Source of the DNA: Chloroflexota bacterium
GTDB taxonomy: Bacteria > Chloroflexota > Anaerolineae > Anaerolineales > VGOW01
Length of the DNA stretch: 38,220 nucleotides
Assembly (NCBI GenBank): GCA_016213135.1
Contig: JACRBQ010000043.1
Coordinates: forward strand, 1-38,220
Reading direction: 5' to 3'
Each line of letters starts with the position of its first letter. The stretch's first letter is position 1. The notes under the pieces were generated by a model. The model worked only from the letters and a program-made list of their open reading frames with translations, was not told where the DNA came from and did not search any database. Below, piece after piece: positions 1 through 8,795 of this stretch. The translations under genes and the position numbers were made by a program.

Positions 1-1
1 C

Positions 2-199
2 GGCGAGCGCGCGCAAGATCAGCTCACCATCTTCCGCCCGTTCTACGGGTATCCCCCGTACCGGACGGCCTTCGACGGGCTGTATATGTGCGGGCCAAGC
101 ACTCACCCCGAGGGCGGCCTGAGCGGCGCCTGCGGCCACAATGCCGCGGTCGTGATGGCCGAGGATTTGAATTTGAAAAAGTGGTGGGAGAAGTGGTAA
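2..199 (+). CDS. FAD-dependent oxidoreductase, phytoene dehydrogenase-like (C-terminal fragment)
   Basis: This is the last 65 codons of a gene that begins before the window; the TAA stop is at 197-199. The visible tail contains GLYMCGPSTHPEGGLSGACG followed by HNAA. This resembles the C-terminal FAD-contacting segment of the phytoene desaturase/CrtI-like flavin amine oxidase superfamily, where a 'LYLCGASTHPGGG.SGA.G.NAA' pattern is usual. The next gene starts 26 nt later behind a good Shine-Dalgarno, so this gene is probably the upstream part of the same operon. Its substrate cannot be told. In a catabolic operon such proteins are usually general FAD-linked dehydrogenases rather than carotenoid enzymes, which is an inference. 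Confidence 0.75.
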   Translation, partial: GERAQDQLTIFRPFYGYPPYRTAFDGLYMCGPSTHPEGGLSGACGHNAAVVMAEDLNLKKWWEKW

Positions 200-225
200 G
201 TGCGAATTAGGAAGGAGCGAGGGCT

Positions 226-1416
226 ATGGCAGTCGATCTGTCGGTGAATCTAGCTGGACTCAAGTTGAAGAACCCGGTGATCGTTGCGGCGGGCAACCAC
301 ACCCACGACGGGGCCACGATGGCGCGGGTGGCGCAGTGGGGCCCGGCGGCGGCGATCACCAAGACCATCGTCGCCCAGCCCGTGCCGGACATTCTGCCGT
401 GCTTTGCGCAGGTCAACGGCGGATTTCTGAACACGGTGCTGAGCACGGTCTACCCGGCGCAGCAGTGGTGGGAAAAGGAACTGCCTGAGGCCCGCCGGGG
501 CAACGACATGGCGATCATCGTCAACCTGGCCGGGCGCTGGCCGGAAGAGGCCGCCGAGCTGGCGGCGCAGGCCGAGGCCGCCGGGGCCGACATGATCGAA
601 GTGCCGACCGTCTGCCCGCACATGAAGGAAATCCTTGAGGCGATGTTCCCCGACTTGGAACTGGCTCAACCGGTTTTCACCGACTGTGCGCCGTGGGCGG
701 CGATGTTCAAAGCCGTCAAAGACACGGTGAAGATTCCCGTCGTCGCCAAATTCAGCGGTGGCTTTCTGCACAACGTCAAAGACTGGGCGCGCGCCGCCGT
801 CGACGCCGGGGCCGATGGCATTGACTGCTGCGACTCGCTAGGCCCCGGGCTGTCCATCAACATCGAGACAGGCGAGCCGTGGCTGGGCGGACCGCGCGGC
901 GTGGGCGGGCTGACCGGGCCGGCGATCAAGCCGATCGTTTTGCGAATGGTGATGGAGGTCGCCGAGACGGTGAAGGTGCCGATCATCGGCACGGGCGGCA
1001 TCACCTCTTACAAGGATGCCGTCGAGTATGTCATGGCCGGCGCGACCGCCGTCGGCATGGCAACGGTCGGGCACGTGCGCGGCATGGAAGCCTACAAAAA
1101 GATTCTAAACGGCATCGAAAACTTCCTGGCTGACCACGGCTATTCGAGCCTGGAGGACATTCGCGGGCTGACGCTGCGCCGCATCAAGGAACGCCGGACG
1201 CACAACCGCATGGCCATCACCAGGGTCATCCCGCCCACGGTCAACGATCTGTGCAACGGCTGCGGGCTGTGCGCGCGCGTCTGCGTCTTCGACGCCATCG
1301 AAATGGTGGACAAGCGGGCGGTGATCCTCAACGACAAGTGCTACGGCTGCGGCCTTTGCGTCAACGTCTGTGGGCGGCCGGGCGCCATTCTTCAACCGTA
1401 CTTTGAGGCGGCATGA
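226..1416 (+). CDS. PreA-like FMN-barrel protein with C-terminal 2x[4Fe-4S] ferredoxin domain
   Basis: A 396-residue protein. Residues 1-300 form a dihydroorotate dehydrogenase/dihydropyrimidine dehydrogenase-type FMN barrel: an early NPVIVAAGN segment, and a late [11 protein letters not shown]...GATAVGMAT phosphate-binding motif. Residues 343-382 form a bacterial ferredoxin domain with two CxxCxxCxxxC clusters (Cys343/346/349/353 and Cys372/375/378/382). The length and domain order match PreA, the catalytic half of NAD-dependent dihydropyrimidine dehydrogenase. No PreT partner is next to it, although the FAD protein just upstream could supply electrons. With benzoyl-CoA-reductase-like genes in the operon, a ferredoxin-linked redox role on another ring substrate is equally possible. 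The start follows a GGAAGGAG ribosome site. The stop overlaps the next gene by 4 nt (ATGA). Confidence 0.85.
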   Translation: MAVDLSVNLAGLKLKNPVIVAAGNHTHDGATMARVAQWGPAAAITKTIVAQPVPDILPCFAQVNGGFLNTVLSTVYPAQQWWEKELPEARRGNDMAIIVNLAGRWPEEAAELAAQAEAAGADMIEVPTVCPHMKEILEAMFPDLELAQPVFTDCAPWAAMFKAVKDTVKIPVVAKFSGGFLHNVKDWARAAVDAGADGIDCCDSLGPGLSINIETGEPWLGGPRGVGGLTGPAIKPIVLRMVMEVAETVKVPIIGTGGITSYKDAVEYVMAGATAVGMATVGHVRGMEAYKKILNGIENFLADHGYSSLEDIRGLTLRRIKERRTHNRMAITRVIPPTVNDLCNGCGLCARVCVFDAIEMVDKRAVILNDKCYGCGLCVNVCGRPGAILQPYFEAA

Positions 1417-1838
1417 CGCGGCGCTTCACGACCGAAGTCACGGTGCAATGGGGCGACGTGGACCTGGCCGGGGTGGTGTACTTCCCGCACTTCTTCCGCT
1501 ACGTCGATATCGCCGAGGCCGAGTTCTATCATTCGCTGGGGCCGACGGTGCTCGAACTGGAAGAATCGCTCGGCATCCGCCTGCCGCGCGTCGAAGCCAC
1601 CTGCCGTTTCCTCAAGCCCGCGCGTTTCTGCGACCGGTTGAGTGTGACGCTGGAGATCGGGCGGCTGAGTACGAAGACGGTGAGATATCTCTTCGACGTG
1701 AGGCGCGGGGACGAGGCAATCGCCGAGGGTCATCTCGTGATCGCCAGCGTCTCCATAGCGGACTTCAAAGCGATTCCGCTTCCGCAAAAACTGCGGGAGC
1801 TTTTGCAACCGTACGCGCCGCCCGATGGCGGGGCATAA
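1413..1838 (+). CDS. 4-hydroxybenzoyl-CoA thioesterase-family (YbgC/FadM-like) acyl-CoA thioesterase
   Basis: A 141-residue single hot-dog domain, the usual size for this family. Near the N-terminus, [20 protein letters not shown] matches the family signature WGD.D..G.V.f..y, in which the second Asp is the catalytic residue. It would hydrolyse an acyl- or aroyl-CoA to the free acid and CoA in the cytoplasm. The start codon overlaps the PreA-like stop as ATGA, which implies translational coupling. Its place beside ring-reductase-like and acyl-CoA dehydrogenase genes suggests it recycles CoA or rescues dead-end CoA esters of the pathway. The exact thioester cannot be assigned from sequence. Confidence 0.85.
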   Translation: MTRRFTTEVTVQWGDVDLAGVVYFPHFFRYVDIAEAEFYHSLGPTVLELEESLGIRLPRVEATCRFLKPARFCDRLSVTLEIGRLSTKTVRYLFDVRRGDEAIAEGHLVIASVSIADFKAIPLPQKLRELLQPYAPPDGGA

Positions 1839-1855
1839 CCTAAAGGAGGCGAACC

Positions 1856-3196
1856 ATGGCAGATTTATTGATCACGCACGGCAAGACGGGGACGATGGAC
1901 GGCCAGCGCCGCTTCTTCGACGACGGGGCCATCGCCATCGAGGGTAATACGATAGTCGCCATCGGCCCAACCGCCGAGGTGACCGCCGCCCATGCGGCGA
2001 AGCGGACTATCGATGCGTCGGGCAAAGTCGTCCTGCCGGGCCTGATCTGCACCCACGGCCACATGGCAGCCACGCTCAGCCACAACATGCCGGTGGACTT
2101 TTCCAAATTCACCAAGTTCACCGACATGATGGAGATGTGGTGGTGGCCACAGGTCGAAGATCAGACTCTGGCTGACGACATTTATTGGGCGACCAAGTTT
2201 GCCGCTGCCCGGATGCTCAAATCGGGCACGACCACCATCGGCGATATGCTCGAAGCGCCCTCGGCCCTGCCCGGCGCGCTCGACCCTCAGGCCCGCGCGT
2301 GCGACGAAGCGGGCATCCGCGCGGTGCTGGCCTTCGAGGCCACCGAGCGCACCAGCAAACGCCTCGGCGATTTGGCGATGGCCGAGAACCTGCGCTTTGT
2401 CAAAGAGCGCAACAAGCCCGGCGCGCGCGTCACCGGGCGCTTTGCCTGCCACACGGCGTACACCGCGCCGCCCGACATGCTGCACGAGGCGCGACGATTG
2501 GCGGACGAAACCGGGGCCGGGTTATTCATCCACGTCGCCGAGTTCCCGCCCTTCCTCACCGTCGAGAAGTGGGGCAAGCCCGATCCGCAAATGCTCGAAG
2601 ATACCGGCTTTCTCGGCCCGGACGTGCTGACGATCCACTGCATTCACCTGACCGACCAGGACATCGACCTGTGGGCGAAGCACGACGTCAAAGTGGCGCA
2701 CACCCCAATGAGTAACATGCTCGGTGGCATCGGCGTGGCGAATATCCCGCAAATGTTAGCCAAAGGCATCACCGTGAGCCTGGGCCACGATTGCTTTTTC
2801 ACCCTCAACCTTCTTGAGGTGATGCGCGCGGCCTACTTGATTCACAAGGTCGCCCCCGCCCCCAACCCGGCCAATTTGATCTTCTTCCAGGCGCTGGAGA
2901 TGGCGACCGTCAACGGGGCCAGGGCGCTCAACATGGAGAAGGAAATCGGCTCGCTGGAGGTGGGCAAGAAGGCTGATGTGCTGATCGTCGAGGACAAGTG
3001 CCCCACCCCGGTCAATGCCGGAACGTGGATGTGGTACGCCGTCCACGACATGGACAGCGCCGACATCGAGACAGTCATCGTCGACGGCAAGGTCGTGGTG
3101 GAGGACCACCGGATGACGACGATGGACGAAGAGGAAGCCCGACGCAAGAGCCAGGAGCACGCCTGGGCCATGTGGAAACGGGCCGGGGTGGTGTAG
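1856..3196 (+). CDS. Amidohydrolase-superfamily hydrolase/deaminase (MTA/SAH deaminase, TrzA/AtzB-like)
   Basis: A 446-residue protein with the full subtype III amidohydrolase layout. It has an N-terminal beta-sandwich strand region, the metal-binding HxH in CTHGHMAATLSHN (residues about 63-75), a later metal His in IHVAEF, a second in LTIHCIHL, and the closing strand SLGHDCFFTLNLLEVM. The last contains the metal-ligand Asp, but reads G-H-D where most relatives have G-T-D. It ends with the usual 'GSLEVGKKADVLIVE' composite domain. Relatives deaminate N-heterocycles or dechlorinate/deaminate triazines using Zn or Fe. In this operon it could open or deaminate a heterocyclic or guanidine-type substrate, which is an inference. 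An AAAGGAGG ribosome site lies before ATG 1856, with 17 nt to the previous gene. Confidence 0.85.
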   Translation: MADLLITHGKTGTMDGQRRFFDDGAIAIEGNTIVAIGPTAEVTAAHAAKRTIDASGKVVLPGLICTHGHMAATLSHNMPVDFSKFTKFTDMMEMWWWPQVEDQTLADDIYWATKFAAARMLKSGTTTIGDMLEAPSALPGALDPQARACDEAGIRAVLAFEATERTSKRLGDLAMAENLRFVKERNKPGARVTGRFACHTAYTAPPDMLHEARRLADETGAGLFIHVAEFPPFLTVEKWGKPDPQMLEDTGFLGPDVLTIHCIHLTDQDIDLWAKHDVKVAHTPMSNMLGGIGVANIPQMLAKGITVSLGHDCFFTLNLLEVMRAAYLIHKVAPAPNPANLIFFQALEMATVNGARALNMEKEIGSLEVGKKADVLIVEDKCPTPVNAGTWMWYAVHDMDSADIETVIVDGKVVVEDHRMTTMDEEEARRKSQEHAWAMWKRAGVV

Positions 3197-3275
3197 GCGG
3201 GTAGTGGCAGCGTGCGACCCAGTGTCCAAGCGCGCCGCGCGCCGGCGTTGGAGTCAACAGAGCCGGGAGGATGAT

Positions 3276-6074
3276 ATGGCTAAGACAAGTGACGCGGAAG
3301 CAGTCCGCTTTCAATTGAACAGTCGCCCCCAGACCGTCACGTTGCGGCCCAAATACACGCTGCTCGAGTTTTTGCGCGACGAGGCTGGGCTGATGGGCAC
3401 GAAGGACGGATGCACGCAGGGGCACTGCGGCACGTGCACGGTCCTCGTGAACGGCAAGGCCGAATTGGCCTGCACCTTCCGCATGGATCGGCTGGACGGC
3501 GCGAAGGTCGAAACAATCGAAGGCCTGTCGCACAACGGCGCACTCCATCCAATTCAGCAAGCCCTCGTGGACTATGGCGCGGTGCAGTGCGGTTTCTGTA
3601 CTTCGGGCATTGCGATGGGGGCTAAGGCGTTGCTCGACAAGAACCCCAACCCGACCGAGGCTCAGATCAGGGCCGCGCTCAACCGCAACCTGTGCCGGTG
3701 CGGCTCGTACCCCAAGGTCATTCAGGCGGTGCAGAGCGCAGCCGCTGTAATGCGCGGGGAAGCAAAAGAAACTGCGACCGATTGGAGTGCTGTCTCGGAC
3801 GTGGTGGGCGCGCGAGTTCCGAAAGTCGATGCCCCGGCCAAAGCCACGGGCAAGTTCAGTTATGCCGGCGACTTTGTCGTGCCCGGCATGACGATTGCCA
3901 AGATCGTGTGGAGCGAATATCCCCACGCCGAGATCGTCTCGCTGGACACCTCGGCGGCCGAGGCCGCCCCCGGCGTCATCGCGGTGCTCACCGCCAAAGA
4001 CGTGCCCGGCCGGAACCTCTACGGCACTCTTCAGCCCGACCAGCCGGTGTTCTGCGACAAGAAGGTTCGCTTTGTCGGCGACGTGATCGCGCTCATCGTG
4101 GCCCAGACCGAGAAGCAGGCCGCCGAGGCGGCGTCGCTCGTGCGCGTGGAATATCGCGAACTGCCGGGCGTGTTCTCGCCCAAAGAAGCGCTGGCCGAGG
4201 GCGCGCCCAAAGTGCACGAGCAGGGCAACCTGCACGCGCGGCTGGATGTTCACAAGGGCGATGTGGCGGCCGGTTTTGCCCGGGCCGCAATGATCGTCGA
4301 AGACGATTACTCGACGCCATTCGTCGAGCACGCTTTCCTCGAACCGGAGGCGGGGTTGGCAAGCGTCGACGCAAACGGTGTGATCACGATCAAGATGGCG
4401 AGCCAGTTCGTCTCCGGCCACCAGGGGATCGTCGCCGCCTCGCTCGGCCTCCCGCCAGAGAGGCTCAACCTGGTTCACGTCCAGCCCGGCGGCGCATTCG
4501 GCGCGAAAAACGACGTCAGCCTCCATATTTTGTTGGGCCTAGCCACGCTCAAGACCGGTCGCCCGGTGAAGATGACGCTCACCCGTGGCGAGTCGCTGCG
4601 GATGCACCCCAAGCGCCACGCGATGAAGATCCACATGAAAGTGGGTGCGACGCTGGAAGGCAAACTCACTGCGCTCGAGGCGAGCATTTTCGCCGACACC
4701 GGCGCTTATGCCAGCGAGGCCATCGTCGTCCTGGGACAGGCAGTGGTGTTTTGCGGCGGCCCTTATGTGATCCCGCACGTCTCGGTCGTCGGCGCCACAG
4801 TCTACACGAATAACGTTCCCGCGGGCGCGATGCGCGGATTCGGCATCCCGCAGGTGGCGTTTGCCACCGAGTTGGCGATGGATGAGATGGCGCGGCGGCT
4901 GAATCTCGACCCGTTCGAGTTCCGGCTGAGGAACGCCGTGGAAGAAGGCAGCGTGACCTCCGCCGGGCAAATCCTGCGCGACAGTGTGCCGCTGAAACGG
5001 ACCATCGCACTCGCCCGCGAAGCCGTGCGCGACGTGCCGCCGCCGTCCAAGGGATGGAAGCGCGGGGTTGGGGTCGCCTGCTCGTACAAGAATGTCGGCG
5101 TGGGCCTGGGCCTGCACATGGACTCCGGAGGCGCGGCAGTCGAGCTTACGCCTGAGGGGCGGCTGGCCGTGCGAATCGGCGGCGTCGATCTGGGACAAGG
5201 TTCCGACACCACCATCGCGCAGATCGCCGCGCAGATAACCGGCGTGCCCTTCGGTTCAATCGAGGTCGGCCCGGTGGACGTGTTCACCGCGCCGGATGGC
5301 GGCGTGACCAGCGCCTCGCGCACGACCTACGTCTCCGGCAATGCCGTGGTGCACGCCGGGAAGAAACTGCGCACGGCGATGATCGAATACGCGGCTCGGC
5401 GACTCAACGCCGACCCAGTGAGTGTGGAACTGAAGAACGGCCGGTTCTCGAGCGAAGCAGGCCGGTCGATCGGGCTGCGCGAATTGGCGGCGCAGGCCGC
5501 CGCCGAGGGCGTCCGGTTTGCCGAGACGCATCACTACGACTCGCCGCCGACTTTCGAGTTGTGGCATCACGGCCCGCCCCTTCCGGCCGATGCGCCCACC
5601 GGCACCGACTATTTCTTCTCGTACAGCTACGCAACACAGGTCGCCGTGGTAGACGTGGATGAGGAACTGGGAAAAGTAAACGTGGTGAAGATTATCGCCG
5701 CGCACGATGTGGGCCGGGCGATCAACCCCCAGGGGATCGAGGCGCAGATCGAGGGCAGTTGCATTATGGGTATGGGCTATGCGCTCACCGAGGAGTTCCG
5801 GCTGGATCGGGGGCGCGTGCTCACCGACAATTTGAAGAAGTGCCATGTCCCGACGTTCAGGGATTGCCCGGAGATTGTCACCATCATCGTCGAGGACGAA
5901 GAGCCGTCCGGCCCATTCGGCGCCAAAGGCATCGCCGAGGCGGCGGCAGTCCCGACCGCACCGGCCATTATCAACGCCATCCGCGACGCCGTCGGGGTTC
6001 GCATCCGCGATCTGCCGGCGACGCCGATGAAACTTTTGGACGCCATTCACGCATTACAGGAGGCACAGCCATGA
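3276..6074 (+). CDS. Single-chain molybdenum hydroxylase, [2Fe-2S] + molybdopterin-binding (aldehyde oxidoreductase/xanthine dehydrogenase family)
   Basis: A 932-residue protein. Start ATG 3276 is chosen because GGGAGG lies 5 nt upstream; an in-frame GTG at 3204 would add 24 non-homologous residues. Residues 1-80 are a plant-type ferredoxin domain (Cys46/51/54/66). Residues 85-160 are the helical [2Fe-2S] domain (Cys105/108/140/142). From about 175 on is the molybdenum subunit, with PGGAFGAK, MRGFG, GVDLGQGS and GAKGIAEAAA; the last carries the candidate catalytic Glu888. There is no FAD domain. This layout and length match Desulfovibrio-type aldehyde oxidoreductase. The XdhC gene downstream supports cofactor sulfuration. 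It probably hydroxylates a heteroaromatic ring or an aldehyde; the substrate is unknown. It overlaps the next gene by 4 nt. Confidence 0.9.
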   Translation: MAKTSDAEAVRFQLNSRPQTVTLRPKYTLLEFLRDEAGLMGTKDGCTQGHCGTCTVLVNGKAELACTFRMDRLDGAKVETIEGLSHNGALHPIQQALVDYGAVQCGFCTSGIAMGAKALLDKNPNPTEAQIRAALNRNLCRCGSYPKVIQAVQSAAAVMRGEAKETATDWSAVSDVVGARVPKVDAPAKATGKFSYAGDFVVPGMTIAKIVWSEYPHAEIVSLDTSAAEAAPGVIAVLTAKDVPGRNLYGTLQPDQPVFCDKKVRFVGDVIALIVAQTEKQAAEAASLVRVEYRELPGVFSPKEALAEGAPKVHEQGNLHARLDVHKGDVAAGFARAAMIVEDDYSTPFVEHAFLEPEAGLASVDANGVITIKMASQFVSGHQGIVAASLGLPPERLNLVHVQPGGAFGAKNDVSLHILLGLATLKTGRPVKMTLTRGESLRMHPKRHAMKIHMKVGATLEGKLTALEASIFADTGAYASEAIVVLGQAVVFCGGPYVIPHVSVVGATVYTNNVPAGAMRGFGIPQVAFATELAMDEMARRLNLDPFEFRLRNAVEEGSVTSAGQILRDSVPLKRTIALAREAVRDVPPPSKGWKRGVGVACSYKNVGVGLGLHMDSGGAAVELTPEGRLAVRIGGVDLGQGSDTTIAQIAAQITGVPFGSIEVGPVDVFTAPDGGVTSASRTTYVSGNAVVHAGKKLRTAMIEYAARRLNADPVSVELKNGRFSSEAGRSIGLRELAAQAAAEGVRFAETHHYDSPPTFELWHHGPPLPADAPTGTDYFFSYSYATQVAVVDVDEELGKVNVVKIIAAHDVGRAINPQGIEAQIEGSCIMGMGYALTEEFRLDRGRVLTDNLKKCHVPTFRDCPEIVTIIVEDEEPSGPFGAKGIAEAAAVPTAPAIINAIRDAVGVRIRDLPATPMKLLDAIHALQEAQP

Positions 6075-6535
6075 GCAAACCACTCAACGAACTCTCCGAA
6101 GCCCTGATGGAGCATCTGCGCCGGCCCAATGTCGTCGTCGTCGCCACGCTCGCCGAGGACGGCAAACCCGCGCTCGACCTGCTGTCGTGGGTGTGGCCCC
6201 TGGACGCCCGGACGGTGCGGCTGGTCATCAGCCCGCACTTCCCCGGCGGCATCAACATGCGCGCCAACGGCAAGGCCACGTTGCAGCTGATCGACAACGA
6301 ACTGACGTACGAGGTGCGCGGCGCGACGCGGCTGGTCAAGGAAAGCTGCGAGTCCGTCCGCTTCCCGGAGGCCATGTTCGACCTGACCGTCGAGGAAGTC
6401 CGGGCCAATATGTTTCCGGCCACGCACCTCACCGGCCCGATCCCTTACGCCCGCGACGCGGGTACCGAGGCCCTGCACAAACAGCTCGACGAGGCGATGT
6501 ACGGGGAAATCCGGGCCACACCGGCGGCCGGATGA
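6071..6535 (+). CDS. Pyridoxamine 5'-phosphate oxidase-like flavin-binding protein, copy 1
   Basis: A 154-residue split-barrel flavin-binding protein of the PNPOx-like superfamily. It starts MSKPLNELSEAL and contains VVVVATLAEDGKPALDLLSW, the usual second-strand region of the fold, followed by NMRANGKATLQ and an ESCESVRFP segment. ATG 6071 follows AGGAGG and overlaps the stop of the molybdenum hydroxylase (ATGA). It lies directly before a clear paralogue, see 6532-7014. Such proteins bind FMN, F420 or heme. Being next to a molybdenum hydroxylase and a flavin reductase suggests a redox or flavin-handling role, but the reaction is not identifiable. It lacks the long C-terminal PNPOx region, so true PLP synthesis is unlikely. 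Confidence 0.75.
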   Translation: MSKPLNELSEALMEHLRRPNVVVVATLAEDGKPALDLLSWVWPLDARTVRLVISPHFPGGINMRANGKATLQLIDNELTYEVRGATRLVKESCESVRFPEAMFDLTVEEVRANMFPATHLTGPIPYARDAGTEALHKQLDEAMYGEIRATPAAG

Positions 6536-7014
6536 CCCACTCTCAGGCGGATCAGCGCCTCTCGCCGGCGCTATTCAGCTACTTGCAGGCGCACCATCCG
6601 ATCGTCGTCGTCACTGTCGGCGCGGACGGCGGGCCGGCGACCGACATGGTGTCGTGGGTACTGGCGGTGGACGACCACACTGTTCGGCTGGTAGTCGGCT
6701 CACAGCGCCCGGCGGTGACGAACATACGCGCCAACGGGATGGCGGCGCTACAAGTTCTTGGACGCGGCCTGGCCTACGAAATCAAGGGCGCGGCGCGGAT
6801 CATCAAGGAACGGTGCGAGTCGTTCCGTTTCCCGCAGATGATGATCGAGATGCGGGTCGAATCGGTGCGGGAGAACATGTACCCGGCCAACTTCATCACC
6901 GGCGACGTACCGGTGGGCTGGCCGGAAAGCACCGATACTCATCATAACGCGTGGAACGCGGCCATCGCCGAAGAGATGCGACGGGAACGGAGCGCGACAT
7001 GCAGTTTGGGTTAA
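6532..7014 (+). CDS. Pyridoxamine 5'-phosphate oxidase-like flavin-binding protein, copy 2
   Basis: A 160-residue paralogue of the preceding gene. Shared blocks in the same order are VVVVT.GADG.PA.D..SWV, HTVRLV, N.RANG.A.LQ, YE.KGA.R..KE.CESFRFP, V...REN M.PA and a final ITG.....W. ATG 6532 overlaps the stop of copy 1 by 4 nt, and its 3' end runs 16 nt into the acyl-CoA dehydrogenase gene, so the three genes are translationally coupled. A tandem duplication retained with different surfaces suggests the two may form a heterodimeric split-barrel, since PNPOx-fold proteins are obligate dimers with the flavin at the interface. The heterodimer idea is an inference. Confidence 0.75.
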   Translation: MTHSQADQRLSPALFSYLQAHHPIVVVTVGADGGPATDMVSWVLAVDDHTVRLVVGSQRPAVTNIRANGMAALQVLGRGLAYEIKGAARIIKERCESFRFPQMMIEMRVESVRENMYPANFITGDVPVGWPESTDTHHNAWNAAIAEEMRRERSATCSLG

Positions 7015-8147
7015 CCGAAGAACAACAAGCAGTCAAGGACGCCGCGCGGCGCGTGGCGCAGGAGCGATTCGCGCCGCGGGCCGCAGAGATCGACGTCACG
7101 GGCGAGTTCCCCTGGGACAACGTGCGCGTTATGCGCGAGGCCGGGTTTCTGGGCATGGCCTTCCCGGAAGCGTACGGTGGGGGCGGCGCCGATCACGTTT
7201 CACATATCGTCGTCAAAGAGGAAATTGCCCGCGCCTGCCTGAGCACGTGCACGATCATGGCGGCACAGTATCTCGGCAGCCTGCCGCTCATGCTGACCGG
7301 CACGCCCGAACAAAAGGAGAGATATTTGCGACGCCTGGCCTCGGGCGAGATCCTGGCTGCGTTTGGCCTCACCGAGGCGGGAGCCGGCTCCGACGCGGGC
7401 AGCATCCGCACTACCGCGCGGCGGGACGGGGACGAATACGTGCTCAACGGGGCCAAATGCTTCGTGACCAACGGGGGGGTAGCCGACTTCTACACCGTCT
7501 TCGCCAAAACCGATCTGAAGGCGGGCGCTCGCGGGATCAGCGCCTTCATCGTCGAGAAGGGCACGCCCGGTTTCACGTTTGGCAAAGCCGAAAACAAAAT
7601 GGGCATCCGGGGCAGCGCCACGCGGGAGTTGATCTTCGAGGACTGCCACATCCGCGGCGAAAACCGGCTGGGCGAGGAAGGGACGGGCTACAAACTGGCG
7701 CTGCGAACGCTCGACCACACCCGGCCGGGCGTGGGGGCCGAAGCGGTCGGGGTGGCGCAGGCAGCCCTCGACGCCTCGCTCAAGTATGCCCGGGAGCGCG
7801 TCGTATTCGGGAGTCCGCTCTCGGATAAGCAGGCCATCGCCTTCATGTTGGCCGACATGGCGACCGAGATCGAGGCCGCTCGCCTGCTGGTGTACCGGGT
7901 GGCGGCCATGATGGACGCCGGTGAGCCGAGCGTCACGGTGGCAGCCTCGCAGGCCAAACTCTTTGCCTCCGAGATGGCCCACCGCGTAGTGCACAAGGCG
8001 CTGCAGATCCACGGCGGCTACGGGTACATGAAAGACTTTCCGCTCGAACGCTATTACCGCGATCAGCGCATCACGGAGCTTTACGAGGGCACCTCCGAGA
8101 TTCAGCGCATGATCATTGCCGGGAATCTGCTGCGCGCCAATCGATAA
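6999..8147 (+). CDS. Acyl-CoA dehydrogenase
   Basis: A 382-residue protein of the usual length for the short/medium-chain acyl-CoA dehydrogenase family. It starts MQFGLTEEQQAVKD. Visible family motifs are FGLTEAGAGSDAGSIRTTA (flavin and substrate loop), NGAKCFVTNG, QIHGGYGYMKDFPLERYYRD, and ITELYEGTSEIQRMIIAGNL. In this last motif the Glu of YEGT is the catalytic base of the short-chain/glutaryl-type group. It oxidises an acyl-CoA to the enoyl-CoA, passing electrons from FAD to ETF. Its start lies inside the preceding gene (16-nt overlap). No ETF genes are in the window. It would fit a beta-oxidation-like step acting on ring-derived or cyclohexane-type CoA esters. Confidence 0.93.
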   Translation: MQFGLTEEQQAVKDAARRVAQERFAPRAAEIDVTGEFPWDNVRVMREAGFLGMAFPEAYGGGGADHVSHIVVKEEIARACLSTCTIMAAQYLGSLPLMLTGTPEQKERYLRRLASGEILAAFGLTEAGAGSDAGSIRTTARRDGDEYVLNGAKCFVTNGGVADFYTVFAKTDLKAGARGISAFIVEKGTPGFTFGKAENKMGIRGSATRELIFEDCHIRGENRLGEEGTGYKLALRTLDHTRPGVGAEAVGVAQAALDASLKYARERVVFGSPLSDKQAIAFMLADMATEIEAARLLVYRVAAMMDAGEPSVTVAASQAKLFASEMAHRVVHKALQIHGGYGYMKDFPLERYYRDQRITELYEGTSEIQRMIIAGNLLRANR

Positions 8148-8167
8148 CGGTGCCTGGAGGAATGAAA

Positions 8168-8674
8168 ATGAGTTCAGCCATTGACCCGCGTGACTATCGC
8201 CAGGCCATCGGCCTTTTCGCCACCGGCGTCACTGTCGTCGCCACCGAATTCGAAGGCGAGCCGCGCGCCATGACGGCCAGCGCTGTCACCTCGGTGTCGC
8301 TCGATCCGCTACTGGTGCTCGTCTGTATTCAAAACATACTGCCGATTGCCGAACAGATCAGGCTGGCGGGAGTCTTCTCGATCAACATCCTGCAAGAGAG
8401 CCAGGAGGCCCTGTCGAATTACTTCGCCCAACTTTGGAAGGAACCTGCCCCGCCGCCCTACCGCTTCGTGCCGTGGGAAGCCGGCCCTCGCCTGGAAGGC
8501 AGCATGGCCTCGATCGGCTGCGTTCTGCACGAGATATTCGACGGAGGAGACCACCGGATCGTCGTCGGGCGCGTGGTGGCTTTGCACAGAGGGGACGAGC
8601 ACTCCCAGCCATTGATTTTCTACAGCGGGCGTTACGCGAGTCTGGCAGTCACATTACCTGAAGGACCCGCATAG
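8168..8674 (+). CDS. Flavin reductase-like (HpaC/RutF-type) FMN-binding protein
   Basis: A 168-residue protein of the flavin reductase domain family. RQAIGLFATGVTVVATEFEG, then PRAMTASAVTSVSLDPLLVL, is the typical N-terminal flavin-binding segment, and a HRIVVGRV strand follows near the C-terminus. ATG 8168 is chosen because GGAGG lies 7 nt upstream (8156-8160); an in-frame ATG at 8162 is too close. Such proteins reduce FMN or FAD with NAD(P)H for partner monooxygenases, but no monooxygenase is visible here. It could instead support the PNPOx-like proteins or act as a direct reductase. Its TAG stop (8672-8674) lies inside the direct repeat flanking a MITE-like element. Confidence 0.85.
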   Translation: MSSAIDPRDYRQAIGLFATGVTVVATEFEGEPRAMTASAVTSVSLDPLLVLVCIQNILPIAEQIRLAGVFSINILQESQEALSNYFAQLWKEPAPPPYRFVPWEAGPRLEGSMASIGCVLHEIFDGGDHRIVVGRVVALHRGDEHSQPLIFYSGRYASLAVTLPEGPA

Positions 8675-8790
8675 GAGTTGTGTAAAAATAATTTCCCGTT
8701 TTTGTCGTTCGCGAGCAGTTGCACTGCGAGCGGGATGCAGTCCAACTGCATCCCAAACAAGGAACTTATTCTTACACGAGTTCATAGGAG
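8670..8790. mobile_element. MITE-like element (about 105 bp) with 17-bp terminal inverted repeats and 8-bp flanking direct repeat
   Basis: The direct repeat CATAGGAG occurs at 8670-8677 and 8783-8790. Just inside are inverted repeats GTGTAAAAATAATTTCC (8680-8696) and GGAACTTATTCTTACAC (8761-8777), which pair at 15 of 17 positions. The interior contains a perfect 10-bp hairpin (arms 8732-8741 and 8745-8754) and a 5-bp one (8715-8727). Deleting one direct repeat plus the 105 bp between would put the TAG stop, GGAG ribosome site and ATG of the next gene in tight operon spacing. This strongly suggests insertion with target duplication. It encodes nothing. There is no T-run, so it is not a standard terminator. 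Confidence 0.75.
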
Positions 8791-8795
8791 CACCA

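Noticed and set aside
3204-3275. Earlier GTG start for the molybdenum hydroxylase
   Set aside because: The 24 extra residues are Arg-rich and unlike the family, while ATG 3276 has a good GGGAGG site.
3075-4526. 483-codon minus-strand frame opposite the molybdenum hydroxylase
   Set aside because: No family motifs and no ribosome site; the plus strand carries an unmistakable gene with iron-sulfur and Mo motifs.
8732-8754. Perfect hairpin as a Rho-independent terminator after the flavin reductase
   Set aside because: No T-run follows and the hairpin is internal to an element with terminal repeats and a target duplication.
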